DNA of 64,000 nucleotides from CBDFLD01 sp965249005 (GCA_965249005.1 CBDFLD010000014.1:62001-126000); one strand, 5' to 3'; positions 53,811-62,053 are shown, counted from the stretch's first letter. Numbers and translations: made by a program. Notes: generated from the sequence alone by a model not told the origin.

Positions 53811-53883
53811 AATACGATGTCATTGTATTATTAGATCTTGACTATTGATCTTGTCAATAGGCATATTGTTGGTATGACAATAC
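53811..53883. promoter_or_regulatory. pdxS/pdxR intergenic operator and promoter
   Basis: AATACGATG-T-CATTGTATT (53811-53829, 9-bp arms, one mismatch) and CTATTG-7-CAATAG (53842-53860), with a further ATGACAATAC at 53874-53883. A plus-strand promoter candidate: TTGACT at 53838-53843 and CATATT at 53862-53867 (18 bp), which would start transcription near the ATG at 53874. Likely bound by the adjacent MocR protein. Confidence 0.5.
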
Positions 53884-55238
53884 GGCTTCCAACGGGCATG
53901 GATCGATCCGGGATCATCTACAAGTCGATCGCGGATTCAATCGCCGACGACATCGAAAAGGGGGAGCTGAGACCCGGAAGCCGGTTGCCCGCGCAACGGG
54001 CACTTGCTGACGAGCTGGGAGTTACCCTGACCACTGTTACTCGCGCCTACGCCGAGGCGGAGCGGCGAGGTTTGGTGGTCGGGCAGGTGGGCCGCGGGAC
54101 ATTCGTGAGGGAAAGCGACTTCGGGACCAAGGAGGGTTCTTCTGAAATAGATCTCACGATGAACACGCTGTTGCCAAAGCCACAGGCGGAGCAGCTGATG
54201 GAGAAGCTCGTGATTGCCATGTCGCGTCCCGGACGCGCGCGGATGCTGAGCTACCATTTGCGCGCGGGAACGGACCATCACCGCGAAGCCGGTGCCCGGT
54301 GGATCCGGCGTTCTGGACTCGAGGCGCCGCGCGAACGGGTTCTCGTGACCTCGGGCGCCCAGCACGCCATGGCCATCACCCTTGCGACGGTAACGGAGCC
54401 CGGTGAGACAGTCCTTACGGAGGAATTCACCTACTCAGGAATGAAATCGTTGGCCAGCCACCTTCATTTGCGCTTGCGCGGCGTCTCGATGGATGAGGAA
54501 GGACTAAGGCCCGACTCGCTCGAGGAAGCTTGCCGCGAAGGCTCGGCGAGAGTTCTCTATTGTATGCCCACGATCCAGAACCCTACCGCCTCTGTCATGT
54601 CGGTCGAGCGGCGGCGGGAAATTGCCGCGGTCGCCCGGGCTCACGACCTGCTTGTTGTCGAAGACGATACCTACGGTTTTTTGGTGAACGATTCCCATCC
54701 TCTCACGGCGCTGGCGCCCGAACGATGCTTCTACATCACGAGTACGTCGAAGAGCTTGGCTCCCGGCGCGCGCGTGGGATTTCTCCTGGTTCCCGAGGGG
54801 ATGGCCGAGAGACTCACGGCGGCAATTTTTGCGACGATGGTGATGGCTTCGCCCGTTACCGCGGAGGCGGTCACAGAATGGATCATGGATGGAACGGCTG
54901 ATCGGATCGTGCAATGGAAGCGTGGAGAGGTCACCGCACGTCAGGAGCTGGCGGGTAGAGTTCTGAAGGACTGGACGGTCTGCACTCATCCGTCCAGTCT
55001 GCACCTGTGGTTGCGGTTGCCCGATCCTTGGCGTGGGGCCGAGCTTGTGGCCCAGGCCCGCAGCAAGGGAGTGCTGGTTGCATCGGCGGAAGACTTTGTC
55101 GTGGGAAGGCGTGAGGCCTCCGATGCAGTGCGGATCTGTCTGGGCCCTCCAGAGAACCGGTCCATTCTCGCTCGGGGTCTGCAGATCGTTGCGGGTATTG
55201 TCCGCTCTTCGCCGGAACTGTCGCGGGCGCTGGTTTGA
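53874..55238 (+). CDS. pdxR: MocR/GntR-family regulator with aminotransferase domain (PdxR-like)
   Basis: About 454 residues. A GntR winged helix (IADDIEKGELRPGSRLPAQR, ALADELGVTLTTVTRAYAEA) is fused to a fold-I aminotransferase domain with the PLP Lys in YITSTSKSLAPGARVGFLLV and PTIQNPTASVMS. MocR proteins divergent from pdxST generally control PLP synthesis, so PdxR is the natural call (inference). The start is unclear: TTG 53838 would fall on the likely -35 box, and ATG 53874 or 53898 fit better; neither has a ribosome binding site. Confidence 0.85.
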   Translation: MTIRLPTGMDRSGIIYKSIADSIADDIEKGELRPGSRLPAQRALADELGVTLTTVTRAYAEAERRGLVVGQVGRGTFVRESDFGTKEGSSEIDLTMNTLLPKPQAEQLMEKLVIAMSRPGRARMLSYHLRAGTDHHREAGARWIRRSGLEAPRERVLVTSGAQHAMAITLATVTEPGETVLTEEFTYSGMKSLASHLHLRLRGVSMDEEGLRPDSLEEACREGSARVLYCMPTIQNPTASVMSVERRREIAAVARAHDLLVVEDDTYGFLVNDSHPLTALAPERCFYITSTSKSLAPGARVGFLLVPEGMAERLTAAIFATMVMASPVTAEAVTEWIMDGTADRIVQWKRGEVTARQELAGRVLKDWTVCTHPSSLHLWLRLPDPWRGAELVAQARSKGVLVASAEDFVVGRREASDAVRICLGPPENRSILARGLQIVAGIVRSSPELSRALV

Positions 55239-55296
55239 TTGGGTGACTTCGCTACCAGCGTGGCGTGGTAACATAAGGGTTCATTCTGGGGGATGT

Positions 55297-56310
55297 ATGC
55301 TTGCAGACGCACTGGGCCGGCCGCCACGGGACCTTCGAATCTCGGTGACGGATCGCTGTAACTTCCGCTGTTCTTACTGCATGCCTCTGGATGAATACGA
55401 GTGGATCGACCGGCACGAGGTCTTGACCTTTGAAGAAATCACTCGGGTCGCCACCCTTCTGTCTTCGCTCGGGGTCCGCCGCATCCGAATAACCGGAGGG
55501 GAACCCCTGCTGCGAAAAGACCTATCGAAGTTGGTCCGTCAGCTTGCGCGGGTAGAGGAGTGCGAGGACTTGAGTCTGACTACCAACGGTTCGCTACTGC
55601 TCGAGCAGGCGCGGTCTCTCCGCTCCGCGGGGTTGCAACGAATCAACGTCAGCCTGGATACGCTCGATCCAGTCAAGTTCAAGAAGATGACCCGCCGCGA
55701 TGACCTCGACAAGGTCCTCGCCGGACTGGAAGAAGCCAAGCTCTGCGGACTGGGTCCAATCAAAATCAACTCGGTGCTCGAGCGAGGCACCAATGACGAT
55801 GAGATCGTCGAACTCGTCGAGTTCGCGCGGGATCAGGGATTCGCCATCCGCTTCATCGAGTTCATGGACGTCGGTAACGCCAATGGCTGGAAGTCGGAGA
55901 GGATGATTCCCAAGGAGGAAGTCCTGGATCGTATCGGCGCACGGTACTCCTTGAAAGAAGTAGGGAGGGACCAGGGGAGCTCTCCGTCGGTCGATTATCA
56001 GTTTGCCGACGGCGCCGGGGATATCGGGGTCATTGCTTCGGTAACGGAACCTTTTTGTTCGAGTTGCAGTCGTGCGCGCCTGACGGCGGACGGCAAGCTG
56101 GTCACCTGTCTCTTTTCCAGCAGCGGTTTCGATCTCAAGACTCCGATCAGAAGCGGTAGCACCGACGAAGTTCTTGCCAAGATGATTCGTTCGGTTTGGA
56201 GTGCGAGAAGCGATCGCTACTCGGAAGAGCGTCTGGAGGCCCTGAACTCGCCCGGAGGATACGAGCCCCGGAGTCGAAAGAAGATAGAGATGATCAGCTT
56301 GGGCGGGTGA
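55297..56310 (+). CDS. moaA: GTP 3',8-cyclase, molybdopterin biosynthesis
   Basis: 337 residues. Radical SAM enzyme of the first step of molybdenum cofactor synthesis. The N-terminal 4Fe-4S site CNFRCSYC, IRITGGEPLLRKDL, and LTTNGSLL; the C-terminal second cluster CSSCSRARLTADGKLVTC; and the tail ends in Gly-Gly (ISLGG), required in MoaA. The ATG at 55297 lies close after GGGGGA and gives LRISVTDRCNFRCSYC at residue 13. No other moa/moe gene is near. Its last codons are inside a 21-bp stem. Confidence 0.94.
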   Translation: MLADALGRPPRDLRISVTDRCNFRCSYCMPLDEYEWIDRHEVLTFEEITRVATLLSSLGVRRIRITGGEPLLRKDLSKLVRQLARVEECEDLSLTTNGSLLLEQARSLRSAGLQRINVSLDTLDPVKFKKMTRRDDLDKVLAGLEEAKLCGLGPIKINSVLERGTNDDEIVELVEFARDQGFAIRFIEFMDVGNANGWKSERMIPKEEVLDRIGARYSLKEVGRDQGSSPSVDYQFADGAGDIGVIASVTEPFCSSCSRARLTADGKLVTCLFSSSGFDLKTPIRSGSTDEVLAKMIRSVWSARSDRYSEERLEALNSPGGYEPRSRKKIEMISLGG

Positions 56311-56341
56311 CGGGCGCGCCGCCCGTCACCCGCCCAAGCTG
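56295..56341. terminator. Long perfect hairpin overlapping the moaA end
   Basis: 21-bp perfect inverted repeat: 56295-56315 and 56321-56341, loop GCGCC. The left arm contains the last codons and the TGA (56308-56310) of moaA. Very GC-rich and stable; no T tract. It would act as a terminator in both directions, given the convergent S9 peptidase gene. Confidence 0.7.
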
Positions 56342-56395
56342 AGCTATCAGCTGTTGGCTTTGCCCCAGAATTCTACTTGTACCCGCCGGTCATTC

Positions 56396-56428
56396 GCTGA
56401 AAGCTGACTGCTGAAAGCTGACTGCTGA
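56396..56428. repeat. 14-bp tandem repeat between convergent genes
   Basis: GCTGAAAGCTGACT at 56396-56409 and 56410-56423, then GCTGA. The decamer AGCTATCAGC (56342-56351), shared with the edges of the dispersed repeats, lies 45 bases upstream. Confidence 0.7.
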
Positions 56429-56435
56429 CCGCTTC

Positions 56436-58328
56436 TCACTGCCTATCTCTCACGTAGCGGTTCAGAAAGCCCTCCATCTTCTCGATGACGTCCCGCCGTG
56501 TTGCCTCCTTTACGAAACCGTGCCCTTCTCCGTCATAAGAAACCAGCTCCGCGATGCCGCCCTTGCGCCGGACGGCTTCGGCGAAGTCCACCGACTGCTG
56601 ATGCGGGACAACAACGTCTTCCCGGCCATGAAACAGCAAGACCGGCGCCCTTACGTCTTGAACGTGCGTCAGGGGCGACCGCGCTTTCCATAGGGCGCCG
56701 GCCTCCGGAAGCCTCCCAATCAAAGACTGCTCGTAGTGAATCTCGAATCGGTGGGAGCCGAGCATGAGGTCGTAGAGCCCGCCAATGCCGTACAATGCCA
56801 CCCCTGCTGCCCAGAATTCGGGTTTTTGACTGAGGGCCATCAGGGTCGTATAGCCGCCGGAGCTGCCGCCCGTGATCACAATCCGATCGGGGTCCGCCGC
56901 TCCGAGGTCGATTAAATGGTTCGCTCCGTCGCAAGCATCGGTAACATCAGCGACGCCCCACTGTCCCTGGAGCATGTCCTGGTATTGGCGCCCGTACCCG
57001 GTACTGCCCCGGTGATTGACGACAAGATAGTGCCAGCCCCGGGTCGCGAAGTATTGCGCCTGGGGATCCCATCCCAGTGGACTTTCCGAAGTGGGCCCCC
57101 CGTGGATGTAGACCATCAGTGGGCCAGGGGCATCTTTCTTTTTAGTTACTCCTCGGTAGAGAAGTCCCCAGACGGTGGCATTCGATCTGTTCCAGGACAG
57201 GATTTCCGGCGTGTGCAGGGCGGCGCGATTTACAAGCCCCACGGAGCTTGTCGCCCGAATCGTGGACTCGACCGTGGCGCGATCGATGGTGATGAGAGAC
57301 GGGGCCTCGGTCGCGGCCGAGCCGACAAGGACGAGCTGTTTGGAGCCGACTCCAATTGCGTCGAGCACCGTCCATGGAGTCTCGATCTCCCGGAACGTCC
57401 CCGCGGGATGACGAATTTCGAGCAAGGTATCCCGGGCGCGGTGTCGCCGGGCGGCATATAGACTATCGCCCTCGGGACTCCATCGCACCCCGATGAGCCC
57501 GGGCACCCAATCGGCGCGTCCGATTTCCCCGTCACCCGTGGGCACGATCCGGGCGTCGCCGCCATCGGGATCGGCGATCCACAAGGATCGCCATCCACTC
57601 GCGTCACTCGTATAGGCGAGGTGGCTGCCGTCGGGGCTGAATTGCGGGGATCCGTGACTGACCCGATCTTCTGCGATCGTGTGGGTGCTGAACGGGAGCA
57701 TGTCCGCCAAGGTCTGGCATTGGGGTGTCGGCTCGGCAAACCGGGCAATCCGTATGATCGACTCGTCCCAGGGCATGTCCATTTCGTTCCATTCGAGCCA
57801 GGCCAGCCGCGTCCCATCCGGAGAAAACGCTGGATTGAAGCAATACCACAGATCTGTCGAGATCGTGATAGTGCCCACCGGGCCGGAGTCTTCACCCGGG
57901 TGGATGCCTGAAAGCAAGACGTTGCACTTGCCGTCTTGTTCGGCGAGAAAAGCGACGAATCTTCCACAGGGGGAGATCTCCGGCGCTGCCACTCCCTCGT
58001 AGGCTGCCGTGATCGGCTTCTGGTCCCCGGTCGTCAAATCGATTCGATACAACTTTCCGTCCTTGGCCGCGTAGACCAGCGTGTTTTCATGAACCGAATA
58101 GATGGCGCCGCCGTAACCGACGCCGCCCTTCGGCATCGGCTCGGTCGTCACGCTCTGGGCGAGACCGCTGGAGAGAAACTGGCGTACGATGGACCGGCGG
58201 CCATCGGCAAGACGCACGTAGAAAAGCTCGTCGGGGGTTGCTCCAAAGGAGGGCTCGGAGATGGTATGGGAAAGATAAATGCGATGGACAGGGAACGGTC
58301 CTGGCGACATGGGAGAAGCTTCTATCAT
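56436..58328 (-). CDS. S9-family prolyl oligopeptidase-like serine peptidase
   Basis: 630 residues, no signal peptide, so cytoplasmic. N-terminal PD40-type propeller (APEISPCGRFVAFLAEQ, PAFSPDGTRLAWLEWNEMD, PQFSPDGSHLAYTSDASGW), C-terminal alpha/beta hydrolase with Ser in ITGGSSGGYTTLMA, Asp in LLFHGREDVVVPHQQS and His in YDGEGHGFVKEAT: a complete triad. Degrades short peptides (acylaminoacyl-peptidase-like). The start overlaps the DinB stop by ATGA. Confidence 0.93.
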   Translation of the reverse strand: MIEASPMSPGPFPVHRIYLSHTISEPSFGATPDELFYVRLADGRRSIVRQFLSSGLAQSVTTEPMPKGGVGYGGAIYSVHENTLVYAAKDGKLYRIDLTTGDQKPITAAYEGVAAPEISPCGRFVAFLAEQDGKCNVLLSGIHPGEDSGPVGTITISTDLWYCFNPAFSPDGTRLAWLEWNEMDMPWDESIIRIARFAEPTPQCQTLADMLPFSTHTIAEDRVSHGSPQFSPDGSHLAYTSDASGWRSLWIADPDGGDARIVPTGDGEIGRADWVPGLIGVRWSPEGDSLYAARRHRARDTLLEIRHPAGTFREIETPWTVLDAIGVGSKQLVLVGSAATEAPSLITIDRATVESTIRATSSVGLVNRAALHTPEILSWNRSNATVWGLLYRGVTKKKDAPGPLMVYIHGGPTSESPLGWDPQAQYFATRGWHYLVVNHRGSTGYGRQYQDMLQGQWGVADVTDACDGANHLIDLGAADPDRIVITGGSSGGYTTLMALSQKPEFWAAGVALYGIGGLYDLMLGSHRFEIHYEQSLIGRLPEAGALWKARSPLTHVQDVRAPVLLFHGREDVVVPHQQSVDFAEAVRRKGGIAELVSYDGEGHGFVKEATRRDVIEKMEGFLNRYVRDRQ

Positions 58329-58834
58329 AGCTCTTCGTCCGCGGACGGACCGTAGGTCGCCGGAACCGCCACGTCATTGAGGCGTAAGTACACTCCGAGC
58401 TGCGCTCGGTGGTGAATGCTGTGGTTCATCACGAAGCTCCGCAGCACGGCGATCCGGGGCAGGGTAAACATTGTTTTGCCGCCCGAAAGAAGAGACCAAG
58501 GCTTCACGAGCTGTTCGTCTTTCGCCCCGGCAATGGCCTCGCGTGCCGCGGCAACATTCTTGTCGAAGGATGCCAGAATCTCATCTCGCGATAACCCTTG
58601 GGGCGCGTGCGGGAGTGCGGCTCCGTCTGTCGGATCCATGTCGAGAGAATCCTCATGGATCGTTGAAGCAGTCCAGCTCGGAATATTCGCGATGTGGGTC
58701 GCAAGGCCTCCCATGCTCCATGACTTTGCATGAGGGGTCCAATCGAGCTTGTCGTCCGGGATGCGCTCGAGTGTCTTGCGCGTGTTGGTCATTTCGTGGT
58801 CGAATTCCGGTAGTAACATTTCACTCATTCCCAT
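58325..58834 (-). CDS. DinB-family protein
   Basis: 169 residues. Four-helix DinB fold with three metal-binding His positions: His in MGGLATHIANIPSWT, and HxxxH in MNHSIHHRAQLGVYLRLND. Members are metal-dependent thiol transferases or unknown. ATG 58834 has GAGGG upstream. Probably transcribed with the S9 peptidase (4-base overlap). Confidence 0.88.
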   Translation of the reverse strand: MGMSEMLLPEFDHEMTNTRKTLERIPDDKLDWTPHAKSWSMGGLATHIANIPSWTASTIHEDSLDMDPTDGAALPHAPQGLSRDEILASFDKNVAAAREAIAGAKDEQLVKPWSLLSGGKTMFTLPRIAVLRSFVMNHSIHHRAQLGVYLRLNDVAVPATYGPSADEEL

Positions 58835-59007
58835 GTCGTTGCCCTCAGAATATTTGCTAGGTGCCCGGGATCGTCACCCATTGGGGTGCTTGCCTCGGCT
58901 GTGATATCCGCAACCAGCTCGAATTCTAGCGCGACCGTCAAGGAGAGACAATTCCGGCGATGTGCGTGGGCTCTGCGGAAGGGCGGAGGCAAATGGAAGC
59001 AAACGGG

Positions 59008-59469
59008 TCAGGACGTGAGTCGGAGATCCAGGGTGAAGCGGGATTTCCTTGTAACTCTGATCCGGGAAGATTCGGATTGCTGGGGGTTCACCAGATAGTT
59101 GTCTTCGTCCGGGATCACGGCGGACGGCACTCGGAGGAGCGCAGTGGTCCCCTGGGCGACCCATTCGCCACCGAGCTGCTGTAGCGCCTCAGGAGCGGGA
59201 TAGTCCCGCCAGTTCGGCGGAAGCTTCTTGCTGTCGATGTCGGTGATTTGCAGATCTTCCGGCACATTGATCTCGACAGAAACGAGATCGTCCGGCATCA
59301 AATCCTTGTCTGTATGGACCAAGTACTCGAGCGCCGCAAGCGAGAGCGTCGCGGAGGTATACACGACTCGGGTTCCCCCGGGGTGCCAGCGGCCGCCCGT
59401 CAAGAGCCCACCACGCCCGCTGAGGGGGTCGTTGGCGTACTTCCTGCGACAGATTCGCCACAACCTCAC
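59008..59469 (-). CDS. RES-domain toxin
   Basis: 153 residues from GTG 59469, which overlaps the antitoxin stop (TAGTG). RES family: LWRICRRKYANDPLSGRGGL, GGRWHPGGTRVVYTSATLSL, AALEYLVHTDKDLMPDDLV, with conserved Arg, Tyr and Glu; known members deplete NAD+. All landmarks are present, so it looks active. Longer readings to 59592 run antisense-like through the antitoxin gene and are rejected. Confidence 0.9.
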   Translation of the reverse strand: MRLWRICRRKYANDPLSGRGGLLTGGRWHPGGTRVVYTSATLSLAALEYLVHTDKDLMPDDLVSVEINVPEDLQITDIDSKKLPPNWRDYPAPEALQQLGGEWVAQGTTALLRVPSAVIPDEDNYLVNPQQSESSRIRVTRKSRFTLDLRLTS

Positions 59470-59912
59470 TAGCTGTAGATCCCATAGCTCATTCGGTTGA
59501 GTAGCTCTTCGACCCTGCGTTCTCCCGGTTCCGTGTCGAGATAGCTGATGGGAGAATGTCCGCCCAGAGCGCGGTTGTTTCTGTGAAGCCACGCCCTGGC
59601 TTTTTCGAGCGACCCGAGAGCTTCCGATGCCAGATGGGTGATGTGAGCGATTCGATAGAGCCGGTCGGATTCAATCGGAGAAAGATGGCGCTCGGACCTC
59701 CTCCGTGCCAGCGTTCGGGAGGCCACGCCGAGGAGCTCCGCGAGTTTTTTTGAGCGGACTTCGAGCGCCTGCACCAGTGCCTCGAAGGCAGCGTAGGGGA
59801 GCCCCTTGCGCAAGGCGCTCCGCATGTCGTCTGAGTCGGCGATCCTCCCTCGAAAGACCTTTGGCCCCCCGAGCAAAGCCACGACCTTTTGAGTTTCCGT
59901 ACGTGTTGCCAT
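59469..59912 (-). CDS. Xre/MbcA/ParS-type antitoxin
   Basis: 147 residues from ATG 59912 (MATRTETQKVVALLGG). A DUF2384-like (MbcA/ParS) helical DNA-binding region (FEALVQALEVRSKKLAELLG, VASRTLARRRSERHLSPIES, DRLYRIAHITHLA) and the toxin-binding tail (GSLEKARAWLHRNNRALGGH, EPGERRVEELLNRMSYGIYS). Standard antitoxin-first order for RES modules. An earlier start at 59951 would lie in the promoter and is rejected. Confidence 0.9.
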   Translation of the reverse strand: MATRTETQKVVALLGGPKVFRGRIADSDDMRSALRKGLPYAAFEALVQALEVRSKKLAELLGVASRTLARRRSERHLSPIESDRLYRIAHITHLASEALGSLEKARAWLHRNNRALGGHSPISYLDTEPGERRVEELLNRMSYGIYS

Positions 59913-59951
59913 ATGGCTACTATTGTAATGCCATATGGCAGAAAAAGTCAA
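59908..59951 (-). promoter_or_regulatory. RES/Xre promoter with twin palindromic operators
   Basis: GCCATATGGC, a perfect palindrome, occurs at 59908-59917 (over the start codon) and 59930-59939, spaced 22 bp centre to centre (two helical turns). On the minus strand TTGACT (59951-59946), an 18-base spacer, TACAAT (59927-59922): transcription would start near 59915, leaving about 3 bases before the ATG at 59912. The antitoxin should bind both sites. Confidence 0.75.
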
Positions 59952-60074
59952 CGATCGACTGAAGTTGAAGGGTGGTCAAGATGAGATCGCTGGTTTCGCT
60001 CTGGAGCATGTCAGATTCCGTTTGGCGAACAAAAACCGGTGGGTCTACAATGAGCGGCGAGGTATGAGCAGACC

Positions 60075-60944
60075 ATGTCCGGTTCCGAGGTGTCCCTTTT
60101 GCTTTCGCCACACCAATCCTCGGACTTTTCTTTCTCCGTTGAGTTGCGACCACCCAGAGCGAATCTCTCCGGACCGGAAAGCATGGACCACTGGATCGAT
60201 ACCTACCACGCGATCCGGCGGTTGACGGCCGCCGGCCGCCCGGTCTTCATCACGGACAACGCCGTCGGACAGCATGAGGAAGAGAACCTACGCCACCTTG
60301 TGACCAATCTCGGCCAGGACGTCCGTCGATCCTGGATCGTACCCTTCCTGACGTCCAAGCACCCCTCGGAATACTGTCTGAGATATGCCGAACGCGCCTT
60401 CGATCAGGGCTTTGAGACGTTGGTCGTGCTGGGCGGGGACCGCCATGACGGTGTTCCCCGTTGCGTGGAGCATGCGTTCCAGTTGCGGGGCTTGATCCGG
60501 AAACACGTGCCGGGGATCAGGTTGGGCGGATGGGCAAACCCGCATCGCGATCCGCGACAACAGGCGCAGTATCTCTCCGAAACGGACAACGAAGCCGATT
60601 TCTATCTGACCCAGATCGTTTCTCACCACGATATCCGGTCGATCGAGGGGTTTTTGTCGGAACTGGAAAAGAGCCGGATCCAACTGCCGGGAGTATTCGG
60701 CGTTTTCTACTATCGAAGCGGCCGGCAACGAACCCTGGAAGCACTGCGACAGTTCTTCCCGGTTCCTGTGACCGAGTTGCAGAGGGAATTTGAAACCGAA
60801 CAACTGAGCTCGGATGAAATATGCGCGCGCACGATCCGGCAGCTTCGACGGCTAGGCATACGCCGCATCTACATCAGCAACCTTCCGATTGCCACTGCCG
60901 CGATGGACTTCCAGCGGATCGCGGAGCTCTCGCTGAAAGATTGA
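60075..60944 (+). CDS. Methylenetetrahydrofolate reductase-like protein
   Basis: 289 residues with the MTHFR/FAD-linked reductase fold: FSVELRPPRANLSGPESMD (substrate/FAD strand, Glu), RPVFITDNAVGQHEEEN, TLVVLGGDRHDG, LGGWANPHRDPRQQAQYLSE, DFYLTQIVSHHDIRSIEGF and GVFGVFYYRSG. The short length and altered folate motifs (no TCRDRN, GGDR in place of GDP) suggest a divergent member whose substrate may not be methylene-THF. Divergent from the RES/Xre operon, convergent with arfB. Confidence 0.72.
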   Translation: MSGSEVSLLLSPHQSSDFSFSVELRPPRANLSGPESMDHWIDTYHAIRRLTAAGRPVFITDNAVGQHEEENLRHLVTNLGQDVRRSWIVPFLTSKHPSEYCLRYAERAFDQGFETLVVLGGDRHDGVPRCVEHAFQLRGLIRKHVPGIRLGGWANPHRDPRQQAQYLSETDNEADFYLTQIVSHHDIRSIEGFLSELEKSRIQLPGVFGVFYYRSGRQRTLEALRQFFPVPVTELQREFETEQLSSDEICARTIRQLRRLGIRRIYISNLPIATAAMDFQRIAELSLKD

Positions 60945-60947
60945 CCC

Positions 60948-61379
60948 TCATTCGTCCTCCGCTTTCGAACGCCGGCGCGAGCGCTTCAGCCTGGCCCGGC
61001 GCTGTTTTTCTTCGAGCCGGCGTGCCTGACTCGCCTTGCTCGGTCCTGTTCGAATGCGTTTTTTGGGCTCGACCATCGCCTTGGCAATCCAGTTGCGGAG
61101 CTTTGACTGCGCGTCTTGCAGGTTGCGGGATTGATTGCGGGTGCGCTGGCTGGTGACAATGAGCCGTCCGTCGGCGTCGAGACGGTTGCGCACGATCTTG
61201 GCCAGGCGCGCGCGGCTCGGGTCATCCAAACCGGCAATCCTGCCTAGATCAACGGTGAGTATGACCTTGGAGGAAACCTTGTTGACATTTTGACCGCCAG
61301 GTCCAGATGATCGAACGGCCTGCAGCGACTGCGCATCGGCAGGGATGACAACGCCGTTGATCACGATCGAATCTGGCAT
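60948..61379 (-). CDS. arfB: Ribosome rescue factor ArfB (peptidyl-tRNA hydrolase)
   Basis: 143 residues. Catalytic GGQ motif in RSSGPGGQNVNKVSSKVIL, the class I release-factor domain without codon-recognition parts, and a basic unstructured C-terminal tail (ARRLEEKQRRARLKRSRRRS) that binds the mRNA channel of stalled ribosomes. AGAGG precedes the ATG. The third dispersed repeat lies directly upstream of this start. Confidence 0.92.
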   Translation of the reverse strand: MPDSIVINGVVIPADAQSLQAVRSSGPGGQNVNKVSSKVILTVDLGRIAGLDDPSRARLAKIVRNRLDADGRLIVTSQRTRNQSRNLQDAQSKLRNWIAKAMVEPKKRIRTGPSKASQARRLEEKQRRARLKRSRRRSKAEDE

Positions 61380-61391
61380 GGCGCCTCTAAG

Positions 61392-61526
61392 TACTCTCTT
61401 AAGTAACTGCTCGCGGATCTGCTGCTATGCGTGTAACTTAGCAAATCGTCAAAAACCACGTTTTTTCACGGTGCGCTGCGCAGTTACGTTCCCAAGCGAC
61501 TGGCGCGTTGCGCCAGTCAGCGCTGA
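61392..61526. repeat. Dispersed structured repeat, copy 3
   Basis: About 135 bp, almost identical to copy 1. GTAACTGC (61403-61410) pairs with GCAGTTAC (61480-61487), a perfect 8-bp closing stem; the terminal hairpin is GACTGGCGC-GTT-GCGCCAGTC (61498-61518). Unlike the other two it is 12 bases upstream of a start codon (arfB) and ends GCTGAAGCC, not GCTGATAGCT. Confidence 0.87.
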
Positions 61527-62053
61527 AGCCAAGAACAGACGAGAAGAAGACGAGAAGACCGATGGGTCATTGCGAGCTGAGGTTCAGTGCTAAAGGTGCA
61601 TTGCGGAGCGGCCGATAAACACATAGAACGAATCTAGCGCCCCGACCCCCAAAGACATCCCTCCAGAAAGCCGTTTTTCCACGGCGGGATTTGACCATGA
61701 CCGCACCTATTTCTGGAGACATCCCTCATATCGTTGCGCAACGCTCGGTCTCCCGGCCAACCGCGGCCGGTGCCAAGCGCGCGAGTGATCCTGACGATCT
61801 TCGGTCGCCGGAGTCAGCAGCCGAGGGAGACCTACAGGAGCATAGCGCTCCGCAGGCCCCGGATTTCGCGGAGTCGACCCATCCTCGGCCGCACGAATTC
61901 GCGGATGACGACCGTCCGGATGCCGGCAACCCCGACAAGTCTGAACTCCAAGCCCAAGCCAACGGTTCCGATCCCATTTCTCCTCCGCGCCCACGAACCC
62001 CCTACGATCCCCAGCCTTCGTCTTCTCGCTACCTGGACATCATCGCCTGAGAC
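61527..62053. other. Non-coding or degenerate stretch
   Basis: About 530 bases. A plus-strand reading at 61691-62050 (119 residues: MTMTAPISGDIPHIVAQRS, rich in Pro, Asp and Ser) has no recognised domain and no good ribosome binding site. A minus-strand reading at about 61800-61975 (GLGLEFRLVGVAGIRTVVIR, EFVRPRMGRLREIRGLR) looks more protein-like but ends in a stop and has no start. This could be a decayed gene. Confidence 0.35.

Noticed and set aside
44335..61526. Interpretation of the three-copy repeat as a CRISPR array
   Set aside because: Copies are 7-10 kb apart, ~130 bp long, without regularly spaced repeats or cas genes.
61691..62050. Possible small gene on the plus strand
   Set aside because: Low-complexity Pro/Asp/Ser composition, no ribosome binding site, no domain; kept only as a note in the intergenic entry.
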